Assembly (NCBI GenBank): GCA_937901445.1
Contig: CALDHY010000042.1
Coordinates: 11,911 to 75,910 of the forward strand
Source: an uncultured Selenomonadales bacterium
GTDB lineage: Bacteria > Bacillota > Negativicutes > Selenomonadales > Selenomonadaceae
DNA: 64,000 nucleotides
Reading direction: 5' to 3'
Under the pieces are notes generated by a model. That model saw only the letters and a list, made by a program, of their open reading frames with translations, was not told where the DNA came from and made no database searches. Positions 35,865-44,247 of this stretch are shown here, one piece after another. Position 1 is the first letter of the stretch. Every line of letters starts with the position of its first letter. A program made the position numbers and the translations under genes.

Positions 35865-35937
35865 CAAACTCATGCGGGGGGGCTTGATTTTAACAAAAAT
35901 ATCATAGTTCCCTGCCTCTAAGGATGAGGAAATTTTT

Positions 35938-38733
35938 ATGCTGAACTTTAAAAGCAGTTTCTACGAAAAACTTATACGCTCACTTGATACAAACGCAGTT
36001 TTAATGCGCGTTGAAAATGACGGCAGATACTTTCCTATTTGGTGTTCGCAAGAATTTACCGAAATGATGGAAGGTACAGAGGAAGAATTTATAAAGCTTG
36101 AGAGCGGCGGTACAATGAACAGTATCCACCGCGACGACCGCTCTGAAGTCGGTTATCTTTTTCGCCACCACATTACAAAAAGCGGTACAAACAGTTTGAA
36201 CGTCCGCAAACGCACAATCAAGGGCAACTGGATTTGGGTTAATATCCATTATTCTTTTGTTCAGGAAGACGGCGAATGGTACGCCTTTTGCAATTACTTT
36301 GACATTACAGATATTAAGAAAAACGAAAAGCAGGCTCAAACTCTTTATGAATCAATTCGCGCAGAGTTGGAAAATCTTTCGCACGACCGGCTTGTAACAT
36401 TGCGGCTCAATTTAACTCAAGATGTTGTTGAAGACAGGCACGGTTGGGAAAAATACGCTGTCAGTGAAGTTAAAGGCAAAACTATTTCTGAAAATGTTGA
36501 AGAAAGACTTAAAACTTTTCCGCTTGAACGTGACAGAAAAAAATTTGCCAAACGTTTCAGCCGTCAAAGTTTGTTAAACAGTTTTGAACGCGGCGAAACT
36601 TCAATAACCGAAATTCTTTTCAGTAAGCGTCCGAGCGGCAGAAAATGTTTTGTCGAATATAACGTAACAATCAGCCAAAATCCGCAAAGCGGCGACATTA
36701 TGGCGTTTGCAACGGAAAGCGACTATAATAACGAAATGGTTAATAACGCCGTCCTGCAAAAAGTTTTGGTTGAACAATACGACATGATAACTTACCTTGT
36801 CGAGGGCAATTACGGCGTTGTTATCGGCAATTCTGCGCGAATTAAGCGCGGCAGTATTTTTCCAAAAAAAATTTCCGGCAGTTACGCAGAATACATTGAA
36901 AATCAAGTTAAGCCCGTACTTACCGGCAGTGAAGAAGAAATTCAAAAAAATCTTGACGCCTTAAGCCTTGCAACCATTGAAAAGGAACTTTCGCAAAAAG
37001 AATCCTATGAAGTCAACATTGCGTGTTTCATTAACAACGAAATTTTTTACAAGCGTTTTGTTTTTTACGCCGTTGACAAAGAGGCAAAATTTTATGTGCT
37101 TTTAAAATCTGACACGACCAAAATTCAACGTGAACAGATTATGCGCAATTCGCAACTTAAATCTGCGCTCGATACTGCCAATCAGGCAAGCATTGCCAAA
37201 ACTGCTTTTTTATCTTCAATGAGCCACGAAATACGCACGCCGCTTAACGCAATAATCGGCTTGGACAGCATCGCACTAAAAGAGCCTAACCTTTCTGCAA
37301 GGACTCGTTCACATCTGCGCAAAATTGGCGACAGCGCAAAACATTTACTCAACTTGATAAATGATATTTTGGATATGAGCCGAATTGAGAGCGGGCGAAT
37401 GATTCTCAAGAATGAAGAATTTTCTTTTGGCGCAATGATGGAACAGATTAATACAATGGTTAGCAGTCAATGCGCAGAAAAGGGCTTGCACTTCGATTGC
37501 AAAATTATTGGCAAGGTTGACGATTTTTATATTGGCGACGATATGAAACTTAAACAAGTGCTGATAAACATTTTAAGCAACGCCATTAAGTTTACGCCGA
37601 GCGGCGGCAACGTGAATTTTACCGTCGAAAAAATCGCGCAGTTTTCAAATAAATCTACATTGCGTTTTGTCGTCAAAGATACCGGTATTGGTATGGATGA
37701 AAAATACTTGCCACATATTTTTGAAGTTTTCAGTCAGGAAGATACAACGGCGGAAAGTTCCTACAGCGGCACCGGATTGGGGATGCCGATAACCAAAAAT
37801 ATTGTCGAAATGATGAACGGCAATATTTCAGTTAAAAGTAAAAAGCACGTCGGCTCCGAATTTACGGTAAACTTGACTTTGCGCAATTCCGAAAATCTTT
37901 CCGCCGCAAAAGAGGAAACTTTGATAAATCCCGGCGATTTAAAAGTTTTGATTATTGACGATGATAAATTGGCTTGTGAACACGCGCAACTTGTTTTGGA
38001 AGAAGTTGGAATTGCGGCAGATACGGCACTTGGCGGCGACGCGGCACTTGAAATGATAAAATTAAAATCTGCGCGACGTGAAGCCTATAATATTTTGCTT
38101 GTAGATTTAAAAATGCCGGTGCAAAACGGAATTGAAGTTACGCGCAAAATCAGAAAAATTATAGGCAATGAATCCGCAATAATAATTTTGACGGCGCACC
38201 ATTGGGACGACGTGATAGAGGAAGCACTTGAAGCGGGCGTCGATAAATTTATGGCGAAGCCGCTTTTTGCGTCAAGTATTCTTTCAGAATTTAGCCAAGC
38301 GATTGAACAAAAACGCCTTTCACTTGACGAAGAAAAACCACCGGCAGATCTTACCGGCAAAAAAATTCTTTTGGCAGAGGATATGTTCATTAACGCCGAA
38401 ATTATGAAAGAAATTTTGAGTATGAAAGAAATGCAAGTGGATCACGGCGAAAACGGCAAAATTACGGTTGAAATGTTCGAGAAATCGCCGCTGAATTACT
38501 ATGACGCCGTTTTAATGGATATAAGAATGCCGGTAATGGACGGCTTGAAGGCAACGGAAAATATTCGCGCGTTGGACAGACCCGACGCCAAAACCGTTCC
38601 AATTATCGCAATTACCGCCAACGCCTTTGATGAAGACGTACAGCGCAGTTTGCAAGCCGGTATGAATGCACATTTAAGCAAACCGGTTGACCCCGAAAAA
38701 CTTTATCAAACACTGGAAGAATTTATAAAATAA
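35938..38733 (+). CDS. Hybrid sensor histidine kinase with two receiver domains
   Basis: 931 residues, no clear membrane segment. Order: PAS-like sensor (about 1-130, ending FCNYFDITDIKK), a second PAS-like region (about 150-250), a third region (to about 400), HisKA with SHEIRTPLNAIIG near 428, HATPase with LSNAIKFTPSGG near 540 and GTGLGMPI near 612, REC1 from about 667 (LIIDDDKL, acceptor in LLVDLKMP near 722), and REC2 from about 807 (ILLAEDMFINAE, acceptor in VLMDIRMPVMDG near 859). Ribosome site GGATGAGGAAA. With the HPt protein it forms a phosphorelay; the signal is unknown. Confidence 0.93.
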   Translation: MLNFKSSFYEKLIRSLDTNAVLMRVENDGRYFPIWCSQEFTEMMEGTEEEFIKLESGGTMNSIHRDDRSEVGYLFRHHITKSGTNSLNVRKRTIKGNWIWVNIHYSFVQEDGEWYAFCNYFDITDIKKNEKQAQTLYESIRAELENLSHDRLVTLRLNLTQDVVEDRHGWEKYAVSEVKGKTISENVEERLKTFPLERDRKKFAKRFSRQSLLNSFERGETSITEILFSKRPSGRKCFVEYNVTISQNPQSGDIMAFATESDYNNEMVNNAVLQKVLVEQYDMITYLVEGNYGVVIGNSARIKRGSIFPKKISGSYAEYIENQVKPVLTGSEEEIQKNLDALSLATIEKELSQKESYEVNIACFINNEIFYKRFVFYAVDKEAKFYVLLKSDTTKIQREQIMRNSQLKSALDTANQASIAKTAFLSSMSHEIRTPLNAIIGLDSIALKEPNLSARTRSHLRKIGDSAKHLLNLINDILDMSRIESGRMILKNEEFSFGAMMEQINTMVSSQCAEKGLHFDCKIIGKVDDFYIGDDMKLKQVLINILSNAIKFTPSGGNVNFTVEKIAQFSNKSTLRFVVKDTGIGMDEKYLPHIFEVFSQEDTTAESSYSGTGLGMPITKNIVEMMNGNISVKSKKHVGSEFTVNLTLRNSENLSAAKEETLINPGDLKVLIIDDDKLACEHAQLVLEEVGIAADTALGGDAALEMIKLKSARREAYNILLVDLKMPVQNGIEVTRKIRKIIGNESAIIILTAHHWDDVIEEALEAGVDKFMAKPLFASSILSEFSQAIEQKRLSLDEEKPPADLTGKKILLAEDMFINAEIMKEILSMKEMQVDHGENGKITVEMFEKSPLNYYDAVLMDIRMPVMDGLKATENIRALDRPDAKTVPIIAITANAFDEDVQRSLQAGMNAHLSKPVDPEKLYQTLEEFIK

Positions 38734-38736
38734 AAT

Positions 38737-38766
38737 CCCCGCCGTTGAAGCGGGGAAATTTTTTTG
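38737..38766 (+). terminator. Terminator of the hybrid kinase gene
   Basis: Stem CCCCGC (38737-38742) with GCGGGG (38750-38755), then AAATTTTTTT. Confidence 0.92.
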
Positions 38767-38886
38767 TAAGCGCGTAGAATCGATTTTAAGGCGGGTTAGA
38801 TTTTTTATACTAAATATGTATCAGTGACAATCAAACGCAGCTTACAGAGGCGTTGTAGCGCACGTACGGGCTTATTTAAATGTTAA
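38767..38886 (+). repeat. Terminator-linked repeat, divergent third copy
   Basis: Follows the kinase terminator directly. In order it shares GCG..TA.AATCG, a CGG..TTA.A tract, TTTTTTATA.TAAAT, ACAATCAA.CG and a GCGC.CGTA.GGGCTTATTT.AAAT end with the two copies at 53928-54215. No coding potential seen. Similarity was judged by eye and is weaker than between the other two copies. Confidence 0.5.
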
Positions 38887-38891
38887 GGATA

Positions 38892-38918
38892 TAAAAAAGC
38901 CGCTCAATTCGAGCGGTT
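38892..38918 (-). terminator. Terminator of mscL
   Basis: Minus strand stem CCGCTC/GAGCGG (38900-38916) followed by a T-tract (38898-38893). Confidence 0.88.
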
Positions 38919-38944
38919 AATTTTTATAGAAATATTTTTAGAAT

Positions 38945-39385
38945 TTACTTGCCTGCAATATCGGAGGCGCAATGTGAACATTTAGTGGCGTCGTCAGCAA
39001 CAACTTCCTTGCAGTACGGGCATTTGCGCGGTTCTTTTGCAGGAGCCGGTTTTGGCGGCGGCATAATTTTATTTACCCATTTAATCAAAATGAAAATTGC
39101 AGTTGCCATAATTAAAAAGTCAAGGCAAGTATTCAGGAACGCGCCGTAAGCGATAATTGGTGCGCCGGCTTCCTTTGCAGCGGCGTAACTTTCATATTCC
39201 ACGCCGGAAAGATTTATATATAAATTAGAAAAGTCAATTTTGCCGAGCATAAGTCCGAGCGGCGGCATTAAAATATCTGAAGTGAATGATGAAACGATTT
39301 TACCGAACGCCGCGCCAATGATAACACCCGTTGCCATATCGACAACGTTTCCGCGCATTATGAATTTTTTAAATTCTTCAAACAT
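38945..39385 (-). CDS. mscL: Large-conductance mechanosensitive channel with C-terminal zinc ribbon
   Basis: 146 residues. The first part is MscL: FEEFKKFIMRGNVVDMATGVIIGAAFGKIVSS (N-terminal amphipathic helix and TM1, about 3-35), ILMPPLGLMLG loop and TM2 near 80-105. The tail has CPYCKEVVADDATKCSHC near residues 122-140, a double CxxC zinc ribbon in place of the usual cytosolic coiled helix end. Opens under membrane tension to release solutes. Ribosome site AAGGAG. Confidence 0.93.
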   Translation of the reverse strand: MFEEFKKFIMRGNVVDMATGVIIGAAFGKIVSSFTSDILMPPLGLMLGKIDFSNLYINLSGVEYESYAAAKEAGAPIIAYGAFLNTCLDFLIMATAIFILIKWVNKIMPPPKPAPAKEPRKCPYCKEVVADDATKCSHCASDIAGK

Positions 39386-39398
39386 TAAAAATTTCTCC

Positions 39399-40277
39399 TT
39401 AATTTTTTATACCGTAATATTTTAGCAAAGCTTGAGTACCCTCCGCGCCCTTGCCTTCCTCTTCCATTTTGCGTAATTCATGCAAGACCATTGAAAGTAT
39501 CGGTAAAGTTTTACCGTACGCTGTGGCAGTTTCAACACCAATAGCTAAATCTTTTGCCAAATGTTTCAACATAAAACCGGGTTTAAAATCATCGTCAAGC
39601 CCTTTTCGTACAACGCCTGACATTTGAAAACTTGACGCCGCACCGCTTGAAATTGCCGCGTAAACTTTTTCAATATCAAGCCCGGACATTTTGGCGTAAG
39701 CAAACGCCTCACAAACTCCGGCAAGTGTACCGGCAATAGCAATTTGGTTGCAAGCCTTAGTTTTTTGTCCTGCTCCCGCGCCGCCTTCGTAGACAATATT
39801 TTTGCCCAAAACTTCAAAGACGGGTTTAAGCGCGTCAAAATCCTGTTCATCGCCGCCGACCAAAATTGTAAGAGTGGCGTTTTTTGCGCCAATATCGCCG
39901 CCGGTTACAGGGGCGTCTACCGCATGAAGATTTTTTAACTTCGCCGCATTATAAATTTTTTCGGCAACTATTGGAGAGGAAGTAGTCATATCGACAAGAT
40001 ACGCGCCGTTTTTTGCAGAATCGACAATTCCGCCCGCAGAAAGATAGACTTGCTCCACGTCTTTTGGATAACCGACAATCGTTATAACAACGTCTTGACC
40101 CTTTGCACATTCGCCGGCAGTTTCACACCAACGCGCCCCGCGTTCAATGAGTTTCTGCGCCTTTGACTTTGTGCGATTGTAGACGCTTACTTCAAAGCCC
40201 GCGTCCATTAAGTGTCCCGCCATTGCCGCGCCCATTATTCCCGTACCGATAAAGCCGATTTTTTTCAGTTCAGACAT
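39399..40277 (-). CDS. 3-hydroxyacid dehydrogenase (GarR/HIBADH family)
   Basis: 292 residues. Rossmann GFIGTGIMGAAMAGHL near residues 8-23, NRTKSKA near 32, substrate site DAPVTGGDIGAKNATLTI near 118-135 and catalytic Lys in GQKTKACNQIA near 168-178. The family reduces tartronate semialdehyde or oxidises 3-hydroxyisobutyrate and relatives; with a glycerate kinase gene at the right end of the window, tartronate semialdehyde is a fair guess. ATG at 40277 with GAAGGTG is chosen over GTG at 40289. Extended -10 promoter upstream. Confidence 0.88.
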   Translation of the reverse strand: MSELKKIGFIGTGIMGAAMAGHLMDAGFEVSVYNRTKSKAQKLIERGARWCETAGECAKGQDVVITIVGYPKDVEQVYLSAGGIVDSAKNGAYLVDMTTSSPIVAEKIYNAAKLKNLHAVDAPVTGGDIGAKNATLTILVGGDEQDFDALKPVFEVLGKNIVYEGGAGAGQKTKACNQIAIAGTLAGVCEAFAYAKMSGLDIEKVYAAISSGAASSFQMSGVVRKGLDDDFKPGFMLKHLAKDLAIGVETATAYGKTLPILSMVLHELRKMEEEGKGAEGTQALLKYYGIKN

Positions 40278-40307
40278 TTTCAAATTCACCTTCTTTCAAA
40301 CTTGCGA

Positions 40308-40316
40308 ATTATAACA
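40308..40316 (-). promoter_or_regulatory. Extended -10 promoter of the hydroxyacid dehydrogenase gene
   Basis: GTGTTATAAT on the minus strand with TATAAT at 40313-40308, about 30 bp ahead of the start codon. Confidence 0.55.
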
Positions 40317-40383
40317 CGTTCAATAGCGTTTTTCAATCTGTAGCAGGATTTTTTTTCAGTTCGTCGAAGTTTTTAAATTCAAA

Positions 40384-40665
40384 ATGAAACTTTTGGGAGT
40401 TTGCAACTTGATATTTTTAATGATTGTGCCAAGCATTATGATTGTAACAATAATTTTAGTTCACGAGGCGGCAAGATATTTTGGAAAAGAAATTTCGTAC
40501 GTTTCGCTGACAGTTTGTGCGATAATTTCTTTTGCGGTTGACATAGCGGCGGCGGCAATTTCCAACGCGCCGGGCGTCGAATATTTTTTGAAATTGACAG
40601 CAATAATTTTCGTAGCGGCGGCAGTTGTTACGGTTATAAATAATTTTTTGGAGGTTAGAAAATGA
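40384..40665 (+). CDS. Small membrane protein
   Basis: 93 residues with three hydrophobic helices (about 4-27, 38-62, 68-88) and a short basic end (FLEVRK). No motif recognised. The stop overlaps the start of the PRC-barrel gene (ATGA at 40662-40665), suggesting coupled translation and a possible joint role at the membrane. Weak ribosome site. Confidence 0.7.
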   Translation: MKLLGVCNLIFLMIVPSIMIVTIILVHEAARYFGKEISYVSLTVCAIISFAVDIAAAAISNAPGVEYFLKLTAIIFVAAAVVTVINNFLEVRK

Positions 40666-41789
40666 AAAAAAGTGCAGATATTCTGGGCTTGCCTATTATC
40701 AGCATTACTGAAGGACGCGAACTTGGAATGAGCAAAACTCTTGTAATTGACGCCAAAAACGGTTTAATTGCGGCAATTACTATCGAAGATGAAGAATGGT
40801 ATCGCGGCGTAAAGTTAATTCCTTATGATTCAATTATTGCCATTGGCGATGACGCCATTACAATTCTTCACAGCGAAAAAATTTTGAAACTTAGTCAAGT
40901 CGGCGATTTTGAAGCGATGCTTGATGAAAATATTAAAATTCTCGGTACAAAGGCAATTACAAAAACCGGTACAATTCGCGGTAAAATTTGTGAAATTTTT
41001 GTCGGCGATAACGGCAGAATCGAAAAATGCGAAATTAAAGCGTCGGACGGTTCAACAAGTGAAATTTCTGCTGATAACATTTCGATTTTTGGTAAGCAGG
41101 TTACAGTTATTGATTTGGACGGTGTAAAAAAAAATTCGCCGGTAATTAAACCTGTCAAAGATATTAAACCCGTCGAAGAAATTAAACCAGTTGAAGATAT
41201 TAAACCTGTTGAAGATATTAAACCTGTCGAAGATATTAAACCTGTCGAAGATATTAAGCCCGTCGAAGATATTAAGCCCGTCGAAGATATTAAGCCTGTC
41301 GAAGATATTAAGCCTGTCGAAGATATTAAACCTGTCGAAGATATTAAGCCTGTCGAAGATATTAAGCCGGTAGAAACTGTTGAAACGGTCGCGCAGGTTG
41401 AAGAAAAAATTGACGAGCCGGAAGATGAAGAAATTGAAGAGGTTGAACTTCCTGACGTTGATGACTTTGAGCCGGAACCGCCGAAAGTTGAAATGCCGCC
41501 GGAACCTAAGCAAATGAGCGGCACCAATCAGGCGGAAGCGTTGAAGGCTGCACTTGCCCGCGCTATGGCAAATCAGCAAAAAGCCGCGCCTGCGCCTGCG
41601 TCAACGCCCGCTCAAAAAAAATCTTCAAGCGGCAAAATGACTCTTATTGGCAGAAAAGCCGTTAAAACTATTCTTGCAGATAACGGCAGCGTTATTATTG
41701 AATCGGGTGAAGAAATTACCGAACAAGTTTTACAAAAAGCTAAAATTGCAAACAAACTCATTGAACTTTCGATGAATTGTGTTGCATAA
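40662..41789 (+). CDS. PRC-barrel protein with KPVEDI repeat linker
   Basis: 375 residues. The first 160 residues form two PRC-barrel-like units (SADILGLPIISITEGRELG with DEEWYRGVKLIPYDSI, then ILGTKAITKTGTIRGKICEI). Residues about 163-240 are 13 tandem copies of a six-residue KPVEDI unit. An acidic Glu/Pro segment follows, then a basic helix and a C-terminal domain (about 320-375) with TLIGRKAVKTILADNGSVI and GEEITEQVLQKA. The repeat probably makes a stiff extended linker between the barrel and the C-terminal part. Strong ribosome site TTGGAGG. Function unknown. Confidence 0.85.
   Translation: MKKSADILGLPIISITEGRELGMSKTLVIDAKNGLIAAITIEDEEWYRGVKLIPYDSIIAIGDDAITILHSEKILKLSQVGDFEAMLDENIKILGTKAITKTGTIRGKICEIFVGDNGRIEKCEIKASDGSTSEISADNISIFGKQVTVIDLDGVKKNSPVIKPVKDIKPVEEIKPVEDIKPVEDIKPVEDIKPVEDIKPVEDIKPVEDIKPVEDIKPVEDIKPVEDIKPVEDIKPVETVETVAQVEEKIDEPEDEEIEEVELPDVDDFEPEPPKVEMPPEPKQMSGTNQAEALKAALARAMANQQKAAPAPASTPAQKKSSSGKMTLIGRKAVKTILADNGSVIIESGEEITEQVLQKAKIANKLIELSMNCVA
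41148..41381 (+). repeat. 13 tandem 18-bp repeats inside the PRC-barrel gene
   Basis: Thirteen 18-bp units (typical half AAACCTGTC, GAAGATATT) in frame, coding KPVKDI, KPVEEI, ten KPVEDI, and a last KPVETV. Units differ mainly at third positions (AAA/AAG, CCT/CCC), and inner units are identical in runs, as expected from slippage or unequal exchange. Confidence 0.97.
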
Positions 41790-41795
41790 AAAATT

Positions 41796-42293
41796 TTATT
41801 TACGGCGATTTATTTTTACATTCCAACTTTTTAAAATTTCAAGTGCTTTATCTGCGAAAGTTGGTAAAAGTTTTTGCATTGGCGGAGTTAAATTAATTCC
41901 TGCGTCTAAGCTGTAGGGTTGCGCGCCCAAAAGTTCGACGCGGGGAATTTTTTTGCCCGTAATTTCCAGCATCGTTAAAATATCTTGAATACCAATTTCA
42001 TGCGCTGAAATTTTTTGTGTGAAATGTTTCAAAATTTCGCCGTCGCGCAAATGAAAAGTTGTACCCGCAGCCGCGCCGCCGTCGATTGAATCAATTATCA
42101 AAAGTTTTTGCGTGCCAATTATAAAATGTTGCAACTCAACGCCCAAAGTTCCGCCGTCAATCAGCTGTACATTTTCCGGAAATTTATAATTTTCCTGCAA
42201 AAACTCAACCACGCGGACGCCGAAGCCTTCATCACTTAAAATCGTGTTGCCAATCCCCAACACCGTAATTTCTTTTACAAATAAACTTTCCAA
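41796..42293 (-). CDS. Hydrogenase maturation endopeptidase (HyaD/HybD family)
   Basis: 165 residues. Cleaves the C-terminal peptide of a [NiFe]-hydrogenase large subunit after nickel insertion. Motifs: LGIGNTILSDEGFGVRVVE near residues 12-30 (metal Glu/Asp), IDGGTLGVEL near 45 (Asp), DSIDGGAAAGT near 68, and SAHEIGIQDIL near 95-105 (metal His). No hydrogenase structural genes are in the window. Directly behind hepT with no gap. Confidence 0.92.
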   Translation of the reverse strand: MESLFVKEITVLGIGNTILSDEGFGVRVVEFLQENYKFPENVQLIDGGTLGVELQHFIIGTQKLLIIDSIDGGAAAGTTFHLRDGEILKHFTQKISAHEIGIQDILTMLEITGKKIPRVELLGAQPYSLDAGINLTPPMQKLLPTFADKALEILKSWNVKINRRK

Positions 42294-42650
42294 TTACATC
42301 ACCTCAAGAATCGCCTGCAAAGATTGTTTTAATTCCGGAATATTTTTGGTTAAAATTTCCCACATAAGCTCATAATCAACTTTTTCATATTCGTGAACGT
42401 GAATATTACGCAACGCTTTTATCTGATTCCACGCAATTTCAGAATGTTGATTTTTAAAATCTTCGGTAAGGCGCGTTGTCAATTCGCCAATTTGCAAAAT
42501 GCACATATCGCAAGACATTTGAAACGCAAAATCTGCAACATATTTTTCAAATTCCGTACCAAAACGGTTTTTCAAAATTTCAATCTTGTTACAATACTCA
42601 ATCATCTTTTGAATCACAATTTTATCAGTATCACGCGGTTTCTTCCTCAT
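42294..42650 (-). CDS. hepT: HepT-like toxin of a MntA/HepT pair
   Basis: 118 residues, all-helical DUF86 type. The catalytic RX4HXY motif is present as RNIHVHEY near residues 90-97. HepT proteins are RNases that are silenced by AMPylation of the Tyr in this motif by MntA. ATG at 42650 with GAGGTG upstream; it starts 20 bp inside mntA. Placed between hypB/mntA and the hydrogenase protease gene. Confidence 0.9.
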   Translation of the reverse strand: MRKKPRDTDKIVIQKMIEYCNKIEILKNRFGTEFEKYVADFAFQMSCDMCILQIGELTTRLTEDFKNQHSEIAWNQIKALRNIHVHEYEKVDYELMWEILTKNIPELKQSLQAILEVM

Positions 42651-42939
42651 AAAGCAACACCTCATCATTTTTAATTTCAGCTAAAAATTCTTTATCGGAA
42701 ATACCTGTAGACACTACGTCAACATGGCATTTAAAAATTTCTTCCAAATCCAAAACAAATCCAAAATATTCAATTCCAACAATACGACCACGATCAATAA
42801 TAAAATCAACGTCACTTTCAGCATCAGCTTCGCCGCGCGCGTAACTGCCGAAAAGCCACAAAGTTTTAACGCCGTATTTTTTGGCAATGGGAACGGCTTT
42901 TTCTTTAATTTCTTCAATCGTGTAACGCGGCTTGCTCAT
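42631..42939 (-). CDS. mntA: MntA-like nucleotidyltransferase antitoxin
   Basis: 102 residues, minimal nucleotidyltransferase. GSYARGEADAESDVDFIID near residues 30-48 matches the GSX10DXD signature, and a third acidic residue may be in CHVDVV near 75. Expected to AMPylate HepT. GGAGGT 9 nt before ATG. Overlaps the hypB stop by 4 nt and hepT by 20 nt, so the pair is translated with hypB. Confidence 0.9.
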   Translation of the reverse strand: MSKPRYTIEEIKEKAVPIAKKYGVKTLWLFGSYARGEADAESDVDFIIDRGRIVGIEYFGFVLDLEEIFKCHVDVVSTGISDKEFLAEIKNDEVLLYEEETA

Positions 42940-43586
42940 AATTTTTTTACCTCCATTAAAATAAAATCGCAAAATTCATCAAGCCCCGCGCCGGTCGTGC
43001 AGGAAGTTTCAATAATTTTAATATTTGGATGAATTGTAGTTAAATCTGCGCGAGCGTTTTCAAGATTAAAATTTGTGTAGGGCAACAAGTCAATTTTATT
43101 CAGCAAAGTTACGGCGGATTCTTTAAAAATGAGCGGGTACTTTAAAGGTTTATCGTCTCCTTCAGTGATTGAAAGTACAACGGCTTTAAAATTTTCGCCG
43201 ACGTCAAATTCAGCCGGACAAACTAAATTTCCAACATTTTCAACAATAATTAAATTCAATTCGTCAAGGTTTAAACTTTCGACGGCGCGCCTTACCATTG
43301 CCGCGTCCAAATGACAGCCGCCCGCTGTGTTAATTTGAACAACCGGCACGTTTTGGCGTTCGATTCTTTCGGCGTCTTTGACTGTGAATAAATCGCCTTC
43401 GATAACCGCCACATTAATTTTTTCGGCAAGTTTTGACAAAGTTTTTTCAAGCAGTGAAGTTTTGCCGCTGCCCGGCGAGCCCATTAAATTTATAACCAAA
43501 ATATTTTTATCGTTGAAAAGTTTTCGATTTTCGGCGGCGATTTTATCATTTTCGCCCAAAATATTTTTCATAACTTTAACTTCCAT
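42936..43586 (-). CDS. hypB: Hydrogenase nickel incorporation GTPase HypB
   Basis: 216 residues. G1 GSPGSGKTSLLE near residues 37-48, VIEGDLFT near 68, the metal/dimer motif NTAGGCHLDAAMV near 87-99 (Cys and His), VENVGNLVCPAEFDVGE near 117, and LLNKIDLLPY near 160. It lacks the His-rich N-terminal nickel store and the CxxCGC start of some homologues. It delivers nickel to [NiFe]-hydrogenase (or urease); the protease gene two genes away supports hydrogenase. No hypA is seen. Confidence 0.95.
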   Translation of the reverse strand: MEVKVMKNILGENDKIAAENRKLFNDKNILVINLMGSPGSGKTSLLEKTLSKLAEKINVAVIEGDLFTVKDAERIERQNVPVVQINTAGGCHLDAAMVRRAVESLNLDELNLIIVENVGNLVCPAEFDVGENFKAVVLSITEGDDKPLKYPLIFKESAVTLLNKIDLLPYTNFNLENARADLTTIHPNIKIIETSCTTGAGLDEFCDFILMEVKKL

Positions 43587-43588
43587 TG

Positions 43589-44122
43589 TTATACCTCTTC
43601 CAAAACAAAATCAATATTATATTCGTCGTCATAGGGTTCACTAATTTTAACGTTGCTGATTTTCAAATTATGGATTTTTATAAAAGATTCAACGTCCGTA
43701 ATATCACTGATATTTTTTAAAGTGGTACTTAACGCTTTAATCAGCAATGACGCTTTTTCGCCGTCATTAAAAGTAATGTCAAGCATATTTCCATACGCGC
43801 CAAAACGAATTTTAATTTTTTCCGGCGTAAAATTTTTATCGTTCAGATATTTTATAAAAATTTCAACTACCGAAAATTTGGCGGTGGTATGAACTTCGAT
43901 TTTTTCAAGGGTTGAATCTTGCTTTTCCAAGTAATTAATAAAAATTTCGGCGTATTCTCCAATTCCCGAAAAATCGTAAATAAATTCGTAAGGCGGCACA
44001 AGTCCTTTAAAGTGTGCAATAATTTCAGCTTCATTTCTGTTGCGCGCCGTAACTTTAACAGTTTTTCTGTGTTGCGAGTGAAAATCTATTCCTCTGATTG
44101 TGTATTCTTGCCAAAAATCCAT
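43589..44122 (-). CDS. Hypothetical protein upstream of hypB
   Basis: 177 residues from ATG at 44122 (GGAGGAAA upstream), 2 bp before hypB, so co-transcribed with it. No signal peptide or membrane segment. Segments such as WQEYTIRGIDFHSQHRKTVKV, PPYEFIYDFSGIGEYAE and ending NIDFVLEEV are not recognised. It might be a sensor or accessory protein of the hydrogenase cluster, but nothing in the sequence proves this. Confidence 0.7.
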   Translation of the reverse strand: MDFWQEYTIRGIDFHSQHRKTVKVTARNRNEAEIIAHFKGLVPPYEFIYDFSGIGEYAEIFINYLEKQDSTLEKIEVHTTAKFSVVEIFIKYLNDKNFTPEKIKIRFGAYGNMLDITFNDGEKASLLIKALSTTLKNISDITDVESFIKIHNLKISNVKISEPYDDEYNIDFVLEEV

Positions 44123-44247
44123 AATTTCCTCCAACTTAAAAATAAAATTAAGGCGACAAGTTTTTCAACCCGCCGCCCAAATTATATCTGTCAAATTTTT
44201 AATTGTAAATTGCAACCGCGCCAAAAAGAGCAAAATTTGCAATGGTT

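Noticed and set aside
41148..41381. Regular 18-bp direct repeats that could suggest a CRISPR or minisatellite array
   Set aside because: They are contiguous without spacers and stay in the frame of a clear gene, coding KPVEDI units.
40895..41579. Long open frames on the minus strand opposite the PRC-barrel gene
   Set aside because: They arise from the 18-bp repeat (runs such as STGLIS) and have no ribosome site.
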